Shown here: in pieces, positions 19,166 to 22,791 of the stretch
Position numbering within the stretch: the first letter of the stretch is position 1
Layout of the letters: each line of letters begins with the position of its first letter
Source: Pleurotus ostreatus/Saccharomyces cerevisiae fusant
Taxonomy: Eukaryota > Opisthokonta
Direction of reading: 5' to 3'
DNA length: 22,791 nucleotides
NCBI GenBank assembly: GCA_024196135.1
Contig: JAMQCK010000444.1
Coordinates: 1 to 22,791 of the forward strand
Translations under genes and position numbers: made by a program
Notes under the pieces: generated by a model
The model's input: the letters and a program-made list of their open reading frames with translations, nothing else
What the model was told of the DNA's origin: nothing
The model's database searches: none

Positions 19166-20776
19166 CTAATCCCTGTCCACCGTCTTCTTCCTCTCCTCCT
19201 CCACCGCCCCCGGCCCATCCCTCCCCTCGTCAAACTGATACCACGGGAAATCCATCAACACCGTCCGCTTCATCCACAGCGGCAGCGGGCGGTAGAGCGC
19301 CGGCGGTAAAGGGATCAGCACGGACGTCCGGGCGAGATGCGCCTTGTAGTTCGTCCAGGCGTCCGGGGAGCCTGAACTAGCCTCCTCGGACTGAGGCCCA
19401 TGGCTCATGAGGTAGAACTTGCGGCCGGTGGGCTTCTCGGCGGTGGGGACGCCAGAGGCGAACATGAGGAGGCTGGAATAGGATTAGGTCAGAGTCGACG
19501 CGAAGGCAAGCCCAGTAATAATTAACGGAGAATATAGTGAACGAGAGTAAGCGATACGATCTCTTGGTCGATACAGGGTGTGAATGCAACGAGAGACGCA
19601 CATGAAGGTGAACAACGGAGACACGACGGCCCCATACTGCGCCGCGCGAGCGGAAGAGGACAGGTCCCCTTTCGTCGTAGGCGAGAGGCACAGAATCCAG
19701 ATACCCCACCAGCAAAGCATTCTGCGAAGGCGTGAGTCGGTGCTCGTCACGCATACTTGAACTTTGAGCGCGAAGACCACGCGAACACTCACTCGCCGAA
19801 ATAGGGCGGATGCCTGGACCACGCCCAGAGGCCTCTCTGTGATGGAGTCAGCGCGCGATTTAGCTATTCGACTGGCAACGCCAACGCACATTCATCGGCT
19901 TGTCCTTCGGGACGGCTTTCTTCGACTTGTAGTAAAACTTTGAGTCGGCGTCAGTACTCACTGCCAGCAACGTCGCCTCCAATCTGAGCCCACCTTCTGC
20001 CCATCCGCCACCGTCTCAATGAACAGACCAATGGCCCAAAGGACTATGCCTGCGATATCGCGTCCGGTTCCAAACGCGGGGTTGGACCCGCCAAAGCGGG
20101 TGTCCGACACGGCGGGCGAGTTCAGAATGGTGACCGGGAGGGAAACGGTCCAAACCCAGACGATCTGGCCTGAAAGGTTCGGCGTGATTGTGAGTGTGGG
20201 TCCACGAAGCTGTGGAGGGCGTACTGACCGACCCAAAAGCCTGCAGAAGAGGTCAGACTTGAGAAGACGCGATGTAAGGAGTAAGGGAACACGTACCTAA
20301 GAACTTGAGGAAGTGCGATCGGATATCGTCGAAGCGGGCGTCGCTGCCTGTCTTGAGGACACGGAAGAGGAGGAAGCCTGTGAATCGAACATGATAAAGG
20401 CGTTTCTTTAAATGAAGACTTGATCCATACCTGCAATGCGGGTCGCCCAAATCATGACGAGGACGCTCGCTACGATATTGCGGGGATGAAAGGTGTTCCC
20501 GATGAGGAGCGTCAAGAGCGCTACGAAGATGTTATCCTTGTGGTCTCTTGGGAGTGTGGACCCCGTATTTACCGAGGAGAAAAAAGTTACTGCCTACAGA
20601 ACTCGCCATCAGCCAACATGAAGAAGAGATGCTGCCAATCACACACCTCCAGTGAAGTCTGTGATCTTGTCGAACTGCAGCGTCCAGGCGATAAAGAAGC
20701 CGAGCATCTGATAGCCTATGGTGACAAGCAGGGTGATGCCCAGGTAGTAGTGGTCGAGCGCGTAACCTGGCGCCAT
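19166..20776 (-). CDS. DUF1295 membrane protein, steroid 5-alpha-reductase/ICMT-like fold
   Basis: Ten exons (minus): 20776-20647, 20593-20573, 20520-20431, 20377-20297, 20240-20229, 20169-19994, 19937-19890, 19836-19793, 19721-19602, 19472-19166. All phases close, giving 342 aa. The spliced protein carries the family signature: GLFIETVADGQKFYYKSK, then PMNRGLWAWSRHPPYFGE. The signature is broken by three introns, so the model is well supported. About six to seven hydrophobic segments are visible (YYLGITLLVTIGYQMLGFF, NIVASVLVMIWATRIAGFLL, IVWVWTVSLPVTIL, AGIVLWAIGLFIE, LCWWGIWILCL). The SRHP-x-YFGE region binds cofactor in relatives, so an NADPH-dependent reductase or methyltransferase-like role in lipid metabolism is possible, but substrates are unknown. 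The charged C-terminus (EEERKKTVDRD) is probably cytosolic. Exons of 21 and 12 nt are unusually small. A TATATA element lies 67 bp upstream. Confidence 0.88.
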
Positions 20777-20841
20777 GGCAGCGGTGGTCTGAACGGCGAT
20801 AGGTTGTAGGGAGAGGGAAGGAGAATGCGTCTGAAGGAGTC

Positions 20842-20850
20842 GATATATAG
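20842..20850 (-). promoter_or_regulatory. TATA box of the DUF1295 gene
   Basis: The minus strand reads GCTATATATCG. It sits 67 bp upstream of the ATG at 20776, a normal distance for a short 5' leader. Confidence 0.55.
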
Positions 20851-21637
20851 CACCAAAGCAAGCTAGACATGCTATGCCTCATAGGGCAGAGGATCGGACA
20901 CCGTGCTAGGGGTCGGATCGGGCGTCATCACGAGGCTGCTGAGGAAAGTTGGGCTGCGGGGCAGGAAGCCCGACGTATATCCTTGTAGAAGCCATTGCAC
21001 ATTCTGAAGGGAAATTTGTGCGTGTCTTCGAGATTACATTGCTTGCAAGGTCTTTCGCCGTCCTTGTTGGAGCCTGCTTTTTTGCAGGCACGATTAGAAG
21101 GTCAGAAGTGCTCAACAAATGACCAAGATCCCAGAGTTGAGCCGCAAGGCAGTGCTAGATTAGTGTAGCTGGAGCATCCTCTAGGGACTATAATGTTATG
21201 TTATCGCGGTCATTGTCTAGAGCAAGGGCAATTGTGACAAACGGTGACCGATTACCGTGCTGAGTCACCTGACCGCTGATACTGTGACAGTGACTCTTGG
21301 CGCGTTCAGACGCGACTTGCCTAGCGCCGAAGCTTTCTTCCCGCTACCACAGACACAGGATATCTTCTTTCTTCTGCGTCCTACGCTTGGGGAATCTACT
21401 TGCTTGCGAAGTCCTACAGATATCCTGGCGCTCTCCGATCATCTGCGTGAATGGTGTACTCGAAGCGCGCGTGAAGGTGTGTGGATGGTCATTCCGGCAT
21501 TGAACTCCGCTGAGCGGATGGAAATCCCGTAGTGAATTCCGAAGTACGAGTTCTGTCCGAAAATCGCAGTCACAGCGACTTGCTTCTTGCCATTACCGCG
21601 ACTTCGAACTTCGTCTGACTATTCATCAACCACCATC
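20851..21637. other. Divergent promoter region between the DUF1295 and topoisomerase III genes
   Basis: No gene is recognised. A TGAGTCA (Gcn4/Cpc1-type) word lies near 21261 in a stretch rich in GTGAC/GTCAC words (about 21235-21295). A 91-codon plus-strand frame (21257-21532) has modest coding character but no motif or neighbour support, so I leave it out as a gene. Confidence 0.4.
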
Positions 21638-22791
21638 ATGAAGATTCTATGCGTGGCCGAAAAGCCTTCGATATCCAAGTCCATAAGCCAGATTCTGTCC
21701 GGTGGACGGCTCAGCACCGTATGTGAGCCCTCCTAGAGCTGCCAGATCGCGCGACTGACGCGAGCAATAGCGGTCGACACAATGCAACTACATCAAGAAT
21801 TACGACTTTGACTATGCGCCTCGAAACGCCAGAATGACCGTCACCTGCGTAGCGGGCCATCTCACGCAACAAGACTTCTACGACACGCACAGGAAGTGGC
21901 ACTCATGCGCGCCGATCGCGCTGTTCGAAGCCGACGTCAATACATTCATCCCACCCGACAAGAAAGCCATTGAGAAGAACCTGCTTGCTGAGGCACGAAG
22001 CGCAGACATAGTCATGATCTGGACGGACTGCGATCGCGAGGGCGAATACATTGGATGGGAGGTGGTGTCCGTATGCAAGCGAGCGAAGCGGAACATCAGG
22101 GTAGAAAGGGCACACTTTAGTGCCATCATTGCTCGGTGCGTTGCTAGTGTATGCTTTTAGTGCTATGCCGTGCTCACAAAACCTCAGAGACATCCACAAC
22201 GCTGCACAGAACCCTCAAGAACTCGACCAGCGGCAGGTGGACGCCGTCGCCGCGCGCACCGTTCTCGACCTCAAGATCGGCGCCGCGTTCACGCGAATGC
22301 AGACCATGGGACTGCAGGCCCACATTCCCATCATCGGCGACAAGAGCCATGTCATCTCGTACGGCTCTTGCCAGTTCCCCACCCTCGGCTTCGTCGTCAA
22401 CCGCTTCAAGCAAGTCAAGAGCTTCGTCCCCGAAGACTTCTCCTACATCCACCTCACTATCAAGGCGCCTGGCTCCAATGAGGAGACGCCCTTCACCTGG
22501 CAGCGCGGCCGCATTTTCGACCGCGACGTCGCCGTCGCGCTCTACCAGCTCGTCATGCGCGATACGCTTACGACCGTGACCAAGGTTAATAAGAAGACAA
22601 CGAAGAAGTGGAAGCCCCTCCCGCTCACCACCGTCGAGCTGCAGAAGGCTGGTTCCCGCTTGCTTCGCCTTGCGCCCAAGCGTGTCCTCGACATCGCGGA
22701 GAAACTCTACCAACAAGGGTTTGTGTCCTACCCGCGCACTGAGACCGACCAGTTTCCCAATAACATGGACTTCAAGTCACTCATCGAGAAG
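21638..22791 (+). CDS. TOP3: DNA topoisomerase III, N-terminal part (3' end outside window)
   Basis: Type IA topoisomerase: it cuts and passes single strands through a 5'-phosphotyrosine link, and with a RecQ helicase resolves recombination intermediates in the nucleus. Exons: 21638-21718, 21771-22135, 22188 to the window edge; both introns are 52 bp. The 351 residues seen start with the Toprim motif MKILCVAEKPSISKSISQIL and include VTCVAGHLTQQDF and the acidic metal site VMIWTDCDREGEYIGWE. ISYGSCQFPTLGFVV follows, then QQGFVSYPRTETDQFP with the catalytic Tyr330. No mitochondrial presequence precedes the Toprim motif in this model. The C-terminal zinc-finger region would lie beyond 22791. All key residues visible are intact. 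The start follows AACCACCATCATG; no upstream in-frame Met is plausible. Confidence 0.94.

Noticed and set aside
21257..21532. 91-codon plus-strand frame upstream of topoisomerase III
   Set aside because: No motif, no promoter or splice evidence, and it lies in a region dense in GTGAC/GTCAC promoter-like words.
1..22791. Transposon, CRISPR array, biosynthetic gene cluster or prokaryote-like operon
   Set aside because: No terminal repeats with a transposase or reverse transcriptase, no regularly spaced direct repeats with unique spacers, and neighbouring genes have unrelated functions and separate promoters.

Overview
The window is nuclear DNA of a filamentous fungus, almost certainly a GC-rich basidiomycete and probably an agaricomycete. 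Genes are split by many short introns (mostly 47-60 bp, GTRNGT...CAG). Codons strongly prefer C or G in the third position. The gene set (fused Met5-type sulfite reductase, 'glycopeptide'/thaumatin-like secreted protein, F-box paralogues) is typical of mushroom-forming fungi. The species cannot be told from sequence alone. Gene models below were spliced by hand: donor and acceptor sites were chosen so that the reading phase closes and the protein matches its family.

Layout from left to right: (1) the 3' end of a gene encoding octapeptide SQxx(F/L)x(D/N)x repeats (1-463, +). (2) A relic of a glycopeptide-type gene (904-1038, -). (3) A hypothetical multi-exon gene (1651-2528, -), divergent from (4) the six-exon sulfite reductase beta subunit gene, 1408 aa (2688-7166, +). 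(5) About 1 kb without a gene, then an intact five-exon secreted glycopeptide gene (8228-8932, +). (6) Three minus-strand genes: a degenerate zinc-finger protein (9169-9948), a seven-exon PARP-fold ADP-ribosyltransferase-like gene (10393-12897) and a two-exon protein with an AT-hook-like N-terminus (13741-14519). (7) A tandem pair of F-box genes (15030-16684 and 17412-19105, +); the first looks damaged at a splice acceptor. (8) A ten-exon DUF1295/steroid-reductase-like membrane protein gene (19166-20776, -). (9) The 5' part of DNA topoisomerase III (21638 to the window end, +), including the catalytic tyrosine.

The genes do not form an obvious pathway or cluster. They are housekeeping genes (sulfite reductase, Top3, DUF1295) interspersed with faster-evolving fungal families. 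No transposon, CRISPR array, rRNA or convincing tRNA was seen. The observations most worth following are: the PARP-fold protein with His and Tyr of the catalytic triad but Val where Glu is expected; the F-box gene whose ancestral splice acceptor appears lost; the glycopeptide relic; the micro-exons of the DUF1295 gene; and two stop-free introns whose lengths are multiples of three.
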